This document shows, piece after piece, positions 53,428 to 64,000 of a stretch of 64,000 nucleotides of DNA. The notes below the pieces were generated by a model. That model worked only from the letters and a program-made list of their open reading frames with translations. It had not been told where the DNA came from and did no database searches. The stretch spans positions 124,001 through 188,000 of the forward strand of contig JAFEMH010001450.1 of assembly GCA_022495995.1 (NCBI GenBank), given 5' to 3'. This DNA comes from Adenophora triphylla var. japonica (taxonomy: Eukaryota > Streptophyta > Magnoliopsida > Asterales > Campanulaceae). Made by a program: the position numbers and the translations under genes. Positions within the stretch are counted from its first letter, which is position 1. Every line of letters starts with the position of its first letter.

Positions 53428-54972
53428 TTATATTGCTTCAAATGGAGATTCATATTTACCACCTTTATCACTTCTTAGCACCTCAATTTTCCGATTTAAT
53501 TGTATTTCAACTTCATTTTTATAGAGAGTAAACTTCTCTATAGCTTCATCTTTACTTTTTAGAAGATACACATAGCAATACTTTGTGCCATCGGCTAAAA
53601 AAGTCATAAAGTACTTATTGCCGCTCTGTGATTGTGTTGATTTAAAGTCACATAAGTCAGTGTGAACCAATTCAAGTGGTTCACTATTTCTTTCAATTGA
53701 ATGAAATGTTTTTCTTGTTAATTTTGCTTCTATACAAGTTTCACATTTTTGTTTACAATCAACTTTAAATTTTGAAAAAGAATTTGATTTTGTTAAACGA
53801 CGTATAGAATCAAAATTAACATGTCCAAATCTAGCATGCCACAAATTAGATGACTCAAGCAAGTAAACGGAAGAGATAGTCATTTCATTAGCTTTTGGCT
53901 TAACCACCATTACACTTAGCTTGAACAAGCCATCATTGACATAGCCTTTTCCTACAAACATTCCACTCTTAAACAAAGTGACTACATTGGACTCAAACAT
54001 AATACGAAAACCATGCTTAATCAAAAGCGATCCGAACACCAAGTTCTTCCGGATATTGGGCACATAAAGTACGTTGTTGAGATCCAACTCCTTCCCGGAT
54101 GTCATCTTCAAAACCACTTTCCCTTCGCCGTAGATTTCGGAAGTGGCTAAATTCCCCATGAATAGCTTCTCACCATCCTTAGCAACAAAAGTACTAAACA
54201 TGTCTTTGTTGGAGCACACATGTCTAGTAGCACCGGTGTCAATCCACCATTGATTTGGGTTTGAACCCACCAAATTCACCTCGGAAATCACAGCCGCGAG
54301 GTGCATCTCGGACACGTCCCTAGCAATGCCTTCCACCATGTTTGCCTCACGAGCCTTCTTGGGCAACTTGCAAGCATGAGCCTTGTGGCCTTCACCACCA
54401 CAATTGTAACAAGTTCCTAAGAACTTTTTCTTGGAAACACCACCCTTTGGTCCCAAGTTGGAACGTTTTGAGGTTGACACAACCTTCCCTTTTCCCTTAC
54501 CATGGCCTTTGCCTTTGGAGCTTTGACCATGCTCCACCACATTAGCCTTAGCCACACTAGAAACAAACTTTTTCTCAGCAGCCCTATTGTTCTCTTCAAT
54601 ACTCAATCGAAGAATTATTCCTTCAACATCCATTTCCTTTCGCTTATGCTTAAGGTAGTTCTTGAAATCATTCCAAGATGGAGGCAATTTTTCAATGATT
54701 GCAGCCACTTGGAAACTTTCACTTATGACCATACCCTCGGCATGAATCTCATGCAAAATTGTTTGAAACTCATCAACTTGAGATTTCACACTTTTGTTGT
54801 CCACCATCTTAAAATCAAGGAAACGGGCAACAATGAACTTCTTTGTTCCCGCATCCTCAATTTTATATTTGTTGTCCAGAGACCCCCATAATTCCTTAGC
54901 AGATTTCTTTTCATTAAACACATTGTAAAGAGAATCTGAAAGTGAATTGAGATCATAATTTCTGCACAAGTG
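53428..54972 (-). pseudogene. Copia-B gag, protease and integrase N-terminal part, 5'-truncated
   Basis: Frame open for about 515 codons. Order: gag UBN2-type region ([40 protein letters not shown]), CCHC zinc knuckle [14 protein letters not shown], aspartic protease [18 protein letters not shown], gag-pre-integrase [22 protein letters not shown] zinc residues (CETCIEAK), integrase core [12 protein letters not shown] (first Asp) and [12 protein letters not shown] (second Asp). The open frame extends about 18 codons further upstream only because it reads into the Gypsy-C LTR ([13 protein letters not shown]); those residues are not Copia. No ancestral start remains. Confidence 0.92.
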
Positions 54973-56658
54973 TGATGATGCCCGATTTTTCTTTTCGCGA
55001 AAATCATTTTTTTTCGGAGTCGTCACGCCGTTTTTAGTTTAAGGGCCAAAACTTTGAAAAAAGCCTAAAATTAGAGAAAATGAGTTCGGAGGTCACGTTA
55101 CACTCCGGGTAGAACGTTTGGCATTCACCCAAAAAGCCTCTTATGACGAGTCTTCCTCACTTGAAACTTTTGTGTGTGTGTGTGTGTGTGTGTTTGTTTG
55201 TTTTAAAAAGGGACTTTCTTAAAAAAGGAGTTTTCTTAAAATAACTGAAATTCTAGGGACTGAACTGAAAAAACAGCTTGAAAACAGTGATTAAACTGAA
55301 AATAACAAGAAAACTGGAAACTGTTGCAGAAGACAAAGTCATCCGCGTGGATGAGACTGTAGTGCAGTCTTATCCGCGCGGATGGGCCTGCAGTCTCAAT
55401 ATTTTTTACAGTTTCCAGTTTAGTCACTGTAATTTCCAGAAAGTTAACGGTATTTACGGGACTTAACTGGAAATGTAACTGTGAACAGAAAATGAAAAGA
55501 TTGCTTGAATTTTTGGTATCCATGTTTTGCCCTCTCTTTCCCTAGACTTTGATTAGTGGTCATAATTGATGAATCCACTTAACCAAGCCATCCCGGGAAT
55601 ACATTATGACTTGAAAACATATCATTTGCAAAGGGGAAGGGGATTTGATATGAAAGTAAATTTGAACAAGGGATAGGTCAAGATGTATAAATTTTTTAGA
55701 GGAATATCTCTAAGGTGGTCATGAGAAGACCATCCTTGAGACCTAAACTCAAGTGTAACTCATATATCTTGTGTGACCTATTTTGTGAGTCTAGATGATT
55801 TTCATCCAAGGAAAGTGTTCCAAGGTGAGCATCTTAGACATAGGGAGGGGGATTTACAAGGAAGTAAATAATATGGACCTTTTAAAGTGGTCATCTATGG
55901 AGATGGACTCCAAGATGACCATACTTTAGGTCAAAAAAAGCAAGTACCAAGTAAAGCTAGTTAATGTAAAAGGGGACATGGGGAATTTGCATAATAAAAA
56001 ATATGAACCCTTGTAGAGAATCATCCATGGAGATGAACTCCATGGAGATTCTCTTGGATCATTGGGACAAAGAGGAGGGGGAAATTGAACAACAAACAAC
56101 AAGTAGAACTACATCATTTACACATGAAGTGTGTGCATAAATGAGAGAGAAATGAGTAAAGAGAGTGAGGGTTTACCAATCTTTCTTGGGTTTGTGTTTA
56201 GGGTTTGAAGGATTTCAAGGCTTAGAAGTGGTTTTGGAGTGAAATTTGAGGTTGGATTTGGTGTGGAATGTGAGTTTCTAAGGTGAAAATGGCTGTTTGG
56301 GAGAGGATTTTGACAGCATAACAGTAGGTTTTCGTATTTTTTGGCCTTGTTAAACTGTGGGAGAAGGGCTGATAGGTTGGCTGGATGACGATCTTATCCG
56401 CGTGGATAAGATTGTAGGTATAATCTTGTCCGCGCGGACGTGCCTGGTCCTGTGCAGAAAGCTGTTTTGACATTTTGCACTTGGTCAATATTCTCTTTTT
56501 TATTGGAAATGACAAATCTCAGCGATGTATTTGTCCATTTTTTTATTTCTAATAGGTCCTTCCTCATTCAAATTGTCAAAATAATATCCAAAATGCCCCA
56601 AAATGATCATAAATCATTAATTTGAGCTGACAGAACATTAACGACCCAGATTGGGACA
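54973..56658 (-). repeat. Gypsy-C LTR (about 1.69 kb)
   Basis: The minus strand starts TGTCCCAATCTGGG (56658) and ends AAAAATCGGGCATCATCA (54973). Near the end it has AACGGCGTGACGACTCCG, and upstream GTAACGTGACCTCCGAACTC, equivalents of motifs in the Gypsy-B and solo LTRs. Flanks AAGTG and CTAGT are not a duplication. GT microsatellite (GTGTGTGTGTGTGTGTGTG) at 55171-55190. Two ATCCGCGCGGAT-like palindromes (55342-55382, 56396-56440). Judged a 3' LTR because 3' UTR-type sequence follows on its 5' side. Confidence 0.72.
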
Positions 56659-58161
56659 CTAGTAGCCCCTCGGCGACAGTACTTCCAGGGGTAGTGGGGT
56701 CGTCGACAAAGTGAGGATCCCAATCTGGCAAATTTTAACCTAGATGGGTGAGGAGGTGACCGAGGTGGTCGAATGGATGGACCCTTAACAAAAGGATTCC
56801 TACGTATCCCATGTGGGAATCAAGTCGGTCGTAGTTCGAATCTTGCGGGGGAAAGGAGCGATCAAACGAATGGACCTCCCGCCGCATTTTCGTTGTCGAA
56901 GGTAGACTCGACTAACGGAGGCGTTGCCGAAGAATACTCGACTAACGGAGGCGTTATCGAAGAATACTCAACTAACGGAGGCATTGCCGAAGACGGACTC
57001 GACTAACGGAGGCGTTGCCGAAGACGGACTCGACTAACGGAGGCATTGCCAAAGAATACTCGACTAACGGAGGCGTTGCCAAAGAATACTCGACTAACGG
57101 AGGCATTGCCGAAGACGGACTCGCTGGGGAAGATTCAGGCTTACGATAACTGCCGGGGTTTATCTGTTGTGATTATGCGTTCTTGGTACGGGCTTACAAT
57201 GATGGTCGGGTTTGAAAACAAAGAAGGAAATGGGCTTCCATTAGGTTTTCGTTAAAGGACGGGCTTACGATGACGGCCGGGGTTAAAAACGAGGAAGGAA
57301 ATGGGCTTCCGTTAGGTTTTCGTTAAAGGACGGGCTTACGATGACGGCCGGGGTTGAAAACGAGGAAGGGAATGGGCTTTTGCTTATTTGGTTGTTAAAG
57401 TATACAATTGGTGATGCATTTGTTTAATTGAAAGCATGGGTAAAAGGAATATATAGTTTATTTGTAAAAAACATGGGCAATTTGCATAATGTAAAAAATG
57501 AGGTGGGTACAAATTTGCCGAATTTGGGACGGACTCTTGCATAAGAGATTTTTGTGATGAGAATTTGGTTTTTTGTGAATGCATGCTTGATAACATGATG
57601 CATGTTATGTGAGAAAAGATATATGTTATGTTTTACAAAAGGAGGTACAAATTTGCCGAATTTGGAACGGACTCTTGCATAAGAGATTTTGATGAAAATT
57701 GTTTTTTTTGTAAATTGGACACAAATTTGCCGAATTTGGAACGGACTCTTGCATAAGAGATTTTGATGAAAATTGTTTTTTGTAAATTGGGCACAAATTT
57801 GCCGATGAAACGGACTCTTGCATAAGAGATTTTGATGAAAATCGTTTTTTTGTAAATTTGACACAAATTTACCGAATTTGGAACGGACTCTTGCATAGGA
57901 GATTTTGATAAAAATCGTTTTTTGTAAATTGGACACAAATTTGCCGAATTTGAAACGGACTCTTGCATAAGAGATTTTGATGAATTTTTTTTTGTAAATG
58001 GATGTTTGATAGCATGATGCTTGAATGCGAGAAAAGATGTATGCAGAAAAAATATGCCAAGAATTGGGACGGAGTCTATTTCCTTTTTTTCGGTTTTTTC
58101 TCTTGCTTGTGTCATATACTTGCAGTTTTGATGACATACTTGTGCTGTGTTTATTTTCAGG
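56659..58161 (-). repeat. Gypsy-C 3' region: three successive minisatellites
   Basis: AGGATTCCTACGTATCCCAT (about 56791) is the 3' UTR motif shared with Gypsy-A and Gypsy-B. Then (1) a 30-bp unit GACTCGACTAACGGAGGCGT, about 8 copies, 56905-57122; (2) a roughly 75-bp unit ACGGGCTTACGATGACGGCC with GGAAATGGGCTTCCGTTAGG, 3 copies, about 57135-57385; (3) a 65-80 bp unit CACAAATTTGCCGAATTTGG with ACGGACTCTTGCATAAGAGA, about 6 copies, 57505-57985. Long minus-strand frames through set 3 are repeat artefacts. Confidence 0.85.
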
Positions 58162-59058
58162 GGAGAGCGGATGTCATCCAACGCAAGTTGGATAAGATAA
58201 AGACGCGGGGGTCTGTGGAGGCAGTTGTCAGACTTTGGGATGTCCTGCCCAGAGCTGGTAGGGTGGGTCAGCGGAGTCCTCGCCAGCTTGTGGTGGCTTC
58301 CAAACTTTATGGTTTTGTTGAGTGCCTGAGAGGGGTGGTAGGTTTGCATAAGAGCAAGGGGCTCTATCTGGCATTGATCGAGCATTGGTGGGATGTTACC
58401 CACACGTTTCATTTCTTCTGGGGGGAGGCCACCGTGACCCTTACTGATTATGCCGCTATCACTGGCCTGCCCTTTAAGGGGCTTAGCTTGGAGTGGCACA
58501 ACGGGTATACGGACGCGGAGCTGACGGATCTGCTGGGGATTGTCATCGTGCCGCGGAAGGGAATGGGCATGGAATATGCCGTGGTTGATGCGAAGTTGGC
58601 CGAGAGCATAGCTCGGTACGAGAGAGGGGACCAGACCATCACGGCTGAGCAGATTGCTTGATGGTTCTTATGGTTCGCCCTTTCCAGTACTCTGTTTGGG
58701 CACGCGGAGGGCACTGCCATGTTCGTCTTGCTGGGATATTTGGCGGACATTGACAGGATCGATGAGTATGCCTGGGGAGAGGCAGGGTTGGCGGAGTTGT
58801 ACTTTGCTTTGGACAGATATAGTAGGAAGGCGTCCACTTCCTTGACATGATTTGAGTTACCATTGGAGGTATACTTTCTCCTTCTTTTCATTTATCCTTT
58901 GTACATATTTTGTATGCACTGTTGTTTTTTGATGGGTCTCCTTTGTTGGATGCAGGTCTGGGCTTTGGAGATTTTTGGCTGCGTCTTTTGGGACCATGTC
59001 CAGGGGGAGACTTTTGCATACCCGACTATGCTTTGGTGGACGAAGGATGCCCGGGTGA
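58162..59058 (+). pseudogene. Plant mobile domain (PMD) gene, split by CACTA-2
   Basis: After a splice-acceptor-like TTTATTTTCAG, the frame starts GRADVIQRKLDKIKTRGS and contains the PMD core: GVVGLHKSKGLYLALIEHWW, DVTHTFHFFWGEATVTLTDY, AAITGLPFKG. TGA at 58659-58661 (AEQIA-stop-WFLWFALSS, an Arg CGA in relatives, I infer) and TGA 58848-58850 interrupt it; EGTAMFVLLGYLADIDRI lies between. A probable 87-bp intron (58869-58955, GTATAC to TGCAG) precedes VWALEIFGCVFWDHVQGE. The frame is then cut at 59058 by CACTA-2. It is antisense to the Gypsy-C LTR and 3' region, the same relation as at 13217-13765. Confidence 0.82.
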
Positions 59059-59074
59059 CACTACAAGAGAAGGG

Positions 59075-60642
59075 GCTATTTACGGCGGTTTATACGCGTC
59101 CGCCGTAAATGTTATTAAATACCGGGAAACCAAATTTCCCTATTCAGTTTCGCGGTATCTCTCCCTCTCTTTCTCTCCTCCATAGCAGCAGCTAGGGCAC
59201 GAAATCTCCATAGCTAGGGCAACCAACGAAGATCTCTTTCTCTCCTCCAAATCAGTCTTGGAAGAACGGTTGGTATTTACTTTTAATTTTTTGGTTTTTA
59301 TTGTTCTTGGTCTCCCCTTTGATTTCTTACTCAGTCTCTCTTTCTCTCCTCTAGCGTATCTCACTCAGTCTCTCTCTCTCCTCCAGCCGAAATTGAGCTT
59401 TGATTTCTTCAATCAACAACAATCAGGTATACATTTCTTTCCCCTTTTCTAATTTACTTTTAATTTCTGGGTTTTTTTTGTTCTTGGTGTTGTGAGTTAT
59501 GTGTGTTTCTATTTATGTCGAAGAAATAGTGACTGGACCCTTGCTTTATACCCTGCCTTAGTTCAAGTGTGTAGTTATTTAGTTTATTCATGTTTTAGCT
59601 TGTCCAAGCTGATTTGGTTGTCACAGGAAACATGACCATTTGTATATGTGAAGAGATTGTTGGTTCCATTTATCATTCCTAATTCTGAGTAGATACTGTA
59701 TTTTAAGTTTCCATCCAAATTATGACTTTGTCACATTCTTAAAAAATGTATTTCGTGAAATAATGTAGTGAAAATCCCTCCACTGTTAAAATGATTTCTC
59801 TCATTAAAAGCGATTCTAAATCAAAGCTGTGTAAGTTTCTTCACGCATATGCTGAATTCCTAATTTTCTGTTTCTCCTATTGTCCACATTTATTAAAAAA
59901 TGGTAGTCTCGTAGCTCTCTTCTTGTTATCATGTCTTTCTGTTACAAGCTAATAGTAGTGTTCGGAGATGGAAACTCGTTACAGTAAACAAGTCCCGATG
60001 GCTCTTTAGTCATTAGAAATTGTTCTGGTATTTCCACTCACCCGATAATATTTGAAAGTAGTGAAATGACATTTTTCAAAAATTAGGGTAAAATAGGTTG
60101 AGGTTGCTTTACCACTGTGTGGTGATAGTCTTGTTAATTGTGAATCGAATGCTTTTTTCATTCATTGGTGATAGTCTTGCTTTATACCCGCCTTAGTTCA
60201 ACTTTGTTGTTGAACTAAGGCAAACCTTGTAAATTCCCTTAACTCTAGTGTGCCCGTAATCTCAATCTATTAGTCCATATGTTGGTGTTGCGCACTTCAA
60301 AAATAATGTTGCGCACTTCAACCTAGTTCCTAAAAATAGTTTCAAATCTTTTGTTCCATGTGCATCTTCTTTTGCACATCAACCTAGTTCCTTAAATTAG
60401 CTTCTCAATTAGGGGGGCTTGTGAGAGAGAACGAATAAATGTTGTCATAGGGTTATACTATATCATGGGCCCAAGTTCGACTAATAGGCTAGGCTCCAAC
60501 AATGTATATTATCTATATCGAGCCAAAAGTTGTACATATTTAGACTATGTTTGTTTATGAGTTTATTTTTATTCTAAAATTTGTGTCTCTCGGTCTTATA
60601 TATAGGTTGTATTTTAACGTTAAAAATATCAAGTCAAGTCAT
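59075..60642 (+). other. CACTA-2 subterminal start, leader and first intron
   Basis: Only one pair of TACGGCGG / CCGCCGTA motifs is present here, against many at the CACTA-1 left end. A CT-rich leader and an exon-like CAACAACAATCAG|GTATAC (59416-59433) follow, then about 1.2 kb of intron-like AT-rich sequence. CTTGCTTTATACCCxGCCTTAGTTCAA occurs twice (59541, 60178). Confidence 0.6.
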
Positions 60643-63310
60643 ATATGGACAAAAGTTGGATTGATTTGGATAATCGAATTTCAAATGAGTATTTGTCTGG
60701 GGTTGACAACTTTCTCGATTTTGCATTCTCAAAAAAGTCTGTTGGTGTTAAAGAAATATATTGTCCTTGTAAAAAATGCGCAAATCGTTACCAAGAAGAC
60801 CGTGCAACCGTGAGATCACATTGTATTGCAGTGGGATTTCAAAAAGATTACAAGAATTGGATTAGGCACGGGGAAGAGTACATTTCGGCGCGTAAGAATG
60901 ATAATAATGATAGGACAACTGAAGATGGCATTGAAATTGAATTGGGCGTGCAAGATTGTATGAGGCGAATGGTACATGAAGGGATGGGTATGCCGGATAG
61001 TAACCAGCCAGGAATTGAAGAAATCGTACAATCAGATGCATCCACCGCAAAGTTTCTTAGACTTTTGAGAGATGCTGATCAAGCCTTGTGGGAAGGGTGT
61101 GATAAGTTTACAGTACTCTCATTTATTGTAGAACTTATGCACTGGAAGGCTAATTATCGAGTGACCGATAAGGAATTTACTTCTTTATTAAAAAATTTCA
61201 TTAGGGCATTGCCTCAGTCAGCGAAAGTGCCAAGTTCCTATCGTGATGACTGCGGATTTGGGTTTTAGTTATAAAACGTGGGACGCGTGCATTAATCATT
61301 TTATGTTGTTTCGAAATGAAACTGAAAAACTTACTAAATGTGAAATTTGTGGAGCCTCTAGATATAAGCAACAAGAAGAAGGGGGTAGCGGTGAAGGTGC
61401 GGAAACAAGTGGCAAGAATAAACTTCCCAAGCAGGTAGCGATGAAGAAAGTATGGTATTTTCCCTTAAAGCCAAGGTTGCAAAGGTTGTATTGGTCATCT
61501 AAGACCGCGACACTCATGAGATGACATGCCGAGAAAAGAATAGACGATGGTGTGCTGAGGCATCCTGCAGACTCTCGTGCGTGGAAGGAATTCGATGAAC
61601 GTTATCCATTATTTTCAAGTGAAATTCGAAATGTTAGATTGGGATTAGCATCTCGACGGATTTAATCCTTTCGTAACAATGACTATATCTCACGATTGGC
61701 CGGTTGTGCTTATGCCATACAATCTTCCACCTTGGTTATGCATGAAATGTACAGCCATATTTCTTCTTGTCGGTAAGCTTACTCAAGGCCCAAAAGGGCC
61801 GGGCAACAAGATAGATGTGTATCTCCAACCGTTAATTGATGAGTTGAAGGAATTGTGGGAAGATGGTATATGAACTTATGATGCATCAAGGAACGAGTTG
61901 TTTACTTTACGAGCTTCACTATTATGGACAATAAATGACTTTCCCGCATATGCAATGTTGTCTGGATGGAGCACTAAAGGTGAATATGCTTGCCCTTGTT
62001 GCAATGTGAGACCTCAAGCACGATGGTTGGATCATGGTGGCAAGTATTGTTATATTGGTCATCGACGCTTCTTGCCTAGGAGTCATGCTTTTCGTAAGGA
62101 TAAAGGCTCTTTTGATGGTACTCATGAAGTGAGAGATAAGCCCAAGTTATTGTTTGGAACAAAATTGCTTAGACAAGTTGAAAATATGGAAACAAAGAGT
62201 ATAAAATAGAAGATGTTATTAAAAAGAGGAAAAGAGAAGAGGGTGAGAAGCAACAAGCCAAGTTGGAGAAAAGAAAGGTTCCTAAGTTGTGTCACAATTG
62301 GAAAAAGAGGAGTATCTTCTTTGAGTTGCCTTATTGGGCAAATAATCATGTTCGTCATAATCTTGATTTTATGCACATTGAAAAAATCGTGAGTGATAAT
62401 GTGCTACATACTCGTTAGGTACTCAAGGGGAAATCAAAAGATAATGATAAAGCAAGAAAAGACCTAAAAGTGATGAACATTCGAAACCATTGCATCTACA
62501 AAAGCTTCCATCCGGCAAAGATATTATGCCTCCGCCCGCTTTACAATGAGTAAGAAGCATAAAGACACATTCTTGAAAGTTCTAAAGGGAGTCAAAGTCC
62601 CTGATGGCTACTCGTCAAACATATCTCGTTGTGTACATCTAGAGGAAAGAGCTATTTGGGGTCTTAAGAGCCATGATAGTCATATTTTGCTCCAACAACT
62701 ACTCCCTTTAGCTATTCGAAAAGCGTTGCCTACTTCTGTTGTAAAAGCCATCATTGAGTTGGCAAATTTCTTTAGGCAATTATCCTCAAAGGTGAATACA
62801 CTTGCTGATCTCGAAAAGATACAAGATCGGATGGCTGTCACACTATGTGCTCTCGAGAAAATATTCCCACCAGCTTTCTTTGATGTTATGGAGCACTTGC
62901 CGGTGCATTTAGCCGAGGAGGCCTTGCTAGCAGGCCCAATACAATTTCGTTGGATGTATCCGGTAGAGAGGTACATCCATATTAAATTTACTTTGAAAAA
63001 AGTTAAATTCCTTTTTACATCTGCTTTAGCATAAGTAAATGTTTTTGTAGGTTTCTACTTACATTAAAATTATATGTTCGAAATCGAGCCCATCCCGAGG
63101 CCTCCATAGCTAAGGCAATTGTGGCTGAAGAATGCATGACTTTTTGTACGCAATATTTGGATGACATTGAGACAAAGTCCAATCGTCCTAGAAGAAATGA
63201 TGATGAAGGTGATGAGTTAGGCCGCTTTGTAGGAAAAGAAGAGGTAATTACCCTTGATTACATCACACGAGTACAAGCGCATAGATATGTGCTTTTCAAT
63301 ACTGATGAGT
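60643..63310 (+). pseudogene. CACTA-2 TNP2-like transposase, nearly full order, frameshifted
   Basis: ATG at 60645 (MDKSWIDLDNRISNEYLSG). Order: zinc domain (IYCPCKKCANRYQEDR, RHGEEYISA); linker to FIRALPQSAKVPSSYRDD; then shifted GFSYKTWDACINHFMLFR; CEICGASRY zinc residues; the Transposase_21 part (PVVLMPYNLPPWLCMKC, QGPKGPGNKIDVYLQPLIDE, WTINDFPAYAMLSGWSTKGE, ACPCCNVRPQARWL, ELPYWANNHVRHNLDFMHIE); DUF4218 (KVLKGVKVPDGYSSNISRCV, LEKIFPPAFFDVMEHLPVHL, GPIQFRWMYPVER). A likely 80-bp intron (62971-63050, GTACAT to TTGTAG) splits VER|FLLTLK, after which NRAHPEASIAKAIVAEECMT continues. At least five frame changes or stops. Confidence 0.88.
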
Positions 63311-63319
63311 GTTGTTGTT

Positions 63320-63655
63320 GTTCTTTGCATTGTGCCATTAATGCATTGGTCAGTCTTCACATTCTCTTGTTTATATATCAAAAAATTGCTTGTTATTATA
63401 ACATGTTATAAGACTTTATCCTTTTCAATTATTTTTCTCATGTTTATATATCAAAAAAAAATTCTGTTGCTGTTTGTTGTTTGCTGCTGTTATTGTTGCT
63501 GTCGCTTTCGCTTATTCGCGTATTGTTGCTGTTGTTGTTGTTGTTGTTGTTTGCTGTTGCTGTTGTTATTCCTGTTGCTGTTGTTATTCCTGTTGCTGTT
63601 ACTGTTTGTTGTTGCTGTTGTTGTTTGTTGTTGCTGTTGTTGTTTCTGTTGCTGC

Positions 63656-63686
<31 letters not shown>

Positions 63687-63700
63687 GCTGTTGTTGTTTC
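63320..63700 (+). repeat. GTT/GCT microsatellite in CACTA-2 intron
   Basis: TTGTTGTTGCTGTTG-type triplets fill about 63466-63700, with a short GTTGTTGTTG at 63309. It corresponds to the (GTT/GCT)n tract type seen in the CACTA-1 intron at 44865, though in a different intron. Frames through it code poly-Cys/Leu/Val and are not genes. TATAGGTCTTATACAT recurs at 63711 and 63750. Confidence 0.92.
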
Positions 63701-63843
63701 TAGGCATTTTATAGGTCTTATACATGATACATAAGACCTATAATAAATTTATAGGTCTTATACATATATTATAAGATTGTTTTTTTGGGTCCTTTACTTG
63801 GTTTATCCAATTCTTGTGCTATAATTGAATTGTCATATGACAG

Positions 63844-64000
63844 ATATGCCTCCAAAGAAAAATTTATTACTGTGTCGTGGCTCTAACCCTAAAGGAAGAG
63901 GGTTGGCAAAACCAACCGACAAATGGGGTAAAGAGAGATTGATCATAATATGGAATAATTATGGTCAACCGCTTGGTGGGAAATGGCACAATTAGCTACT
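63844..64000 (+). pseudogene. CACTA-2 TNPA-like gene, first exon (runs off window)
   Basis: After an acceptor-like CATATGACAG the exon reads MPPKKNLLLCRGSNPKGRGL, DKWGKERLIIIWNNYGQPL, clearly homologous to 46365 on in CACTA-1 (KKWGKEKLNIIWNEYGQPV). Near 63978 the frame reads GGKWHN-stop, but reading one base over gives MAQLAT, matching AKLAT of CACTA-1. A 1-bp loss is therefore likely. Confidence 0.75.

Larger units (their letters stand above)
49584..54972 (-). mobile_element. Copia-B: Ty1/Copia element, minus strand, 5' end lost
   Basis: On the minus strand: gag-pol (54972 down to 51235), non-coding 3' spacer, polypurine tract and 3' LTR (50728 down to 49584). The 5' LTR and first gag codons are missing. 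At 54973 the Gypsy-C LTR begins in the middle of the gag frame. Confidence 0.88.
59059..64000 (+). mobile_element. CACTA-2: longer sibling of CACTA-1, right end outside window
   Basis: It starts CACTACAAGAGAAGGG at 59059, preceded by TGA (59056-59058, one copy of the expected duplication), then TACGGCGGTTTATACGCG as in CACTA-1. It has a long TNP2 region followed by the start of the TNPA-like gene. Shared blocks with CACTA-1: 60395-61006 with 45590-46203, and 63844 on with 46363 on. The 2.8 kb between these in CACTA-2 is what CACTA-1 lost. Confidence 0.92.

Noticed and set aside
57424..58499. Long minus-strand frames (237 and 288 aa) with repeated SYARVRSKFGKFV-like segments, resembling a repeat protein
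   Set aside because: They are read through the 65-80 bp minisatellite and the antisense of the PMD gene. The repeats are shared in all frames and no start context or domain supports them.
63254..63734. Poly-Cys/Val/Leu and poly-Asn frames
   Set aside because: Translation of a GTT/GCT microsatellite.

Overview
Organism: this is nuclear DNA of a flowering plant, probably a eudicot. The evidence is CCCTAAA-type (plant telomere) motifs, CACTA, hAT and Stowaway-like DNA transposons, Tat/Ogre-like Ty3/Gypsy and Ty1/Copia elements, plant mobile domain (PMD) genes, and a fragment of the plant mitochondrial gene matR. I find no convincing intact host gene, tRNA, rRNA or CRISPR array. The window is a graveyard of nested transposons, and nearly every coding frame carries stops or frameshifts. 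PARAGRAPH 2, left part (1-13.2 kb): a CACTA element (CACTA-A) enters from the left edge and ends at 8731. It holds a broken transposase (minus strand, 1-1915), a 72-bp repeat array, one intact 444-aa plant-transposon ORF (3209-4543), a 160-bp satellite-like array, and 2.1 kb of degenerate telomere-like repeat interrupted by a poly(A)-tailed retroposon. It sits inside the env-like frame of a Copia element (Copia-A) whose 3' LTR is 11336-13214. Copia-A in turn sits inside a PMD gene fragment (13217-13765). PARAGRAPH 3, 13.8-30.1 kb: a minus-strand Gypsy element (Gypsy-A) is split by a solo LTR (14267-16557, 5-bp target duplication with one mismatch) and by a plus-strand Gypsy element (Gypsy-B, 18830-28954). 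Gypsy-B has LTRs, a primer site, gag, protease and integrase, but has lost reverse transcriptase and RNase H. It carries about 0.4 kb of mitochondrial matR. PARAGRAPH 4, 30.1-49.4 kb: LTR-like debris; an Ac-like hAT element (hAT-A, 30565-34736) with a nested Stowaway-like MITE; low-information AT-rich DNA; two hAT-like MITEs (39311-39871, 40881-41769); then a second hAT (hAT-B, 41844-49396, perfect 8-bp duplication CAGATGAT) whose transposase is split by CACTA-1 (44227-48794, perfect 3-bp duplication TAT). PARAGRAPH 5, 49.6-64.0 kb: a minus-strand Copia element (Copia-B) with its 3' LTR, truncated by a Gypsy LTR (Gypsy-C); three successive minisatellites; a second PMD gene antisense to Gypsy-C; and CACTA-2, a longer relative of CACTA-1, inserted in that PMD gene and running off the right edge. 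PARAGRAPH 6: the genes do not form a pathway. What they record is a relative order of insertion. Gypsy and PMD layers are oldest; Copia-A, the solo LTR and Gypsy-B came next; the CACTA elements came last at their sites. Most interrupting stop codons are C-to-T type changes, as expected for methylated, silenced DNA.
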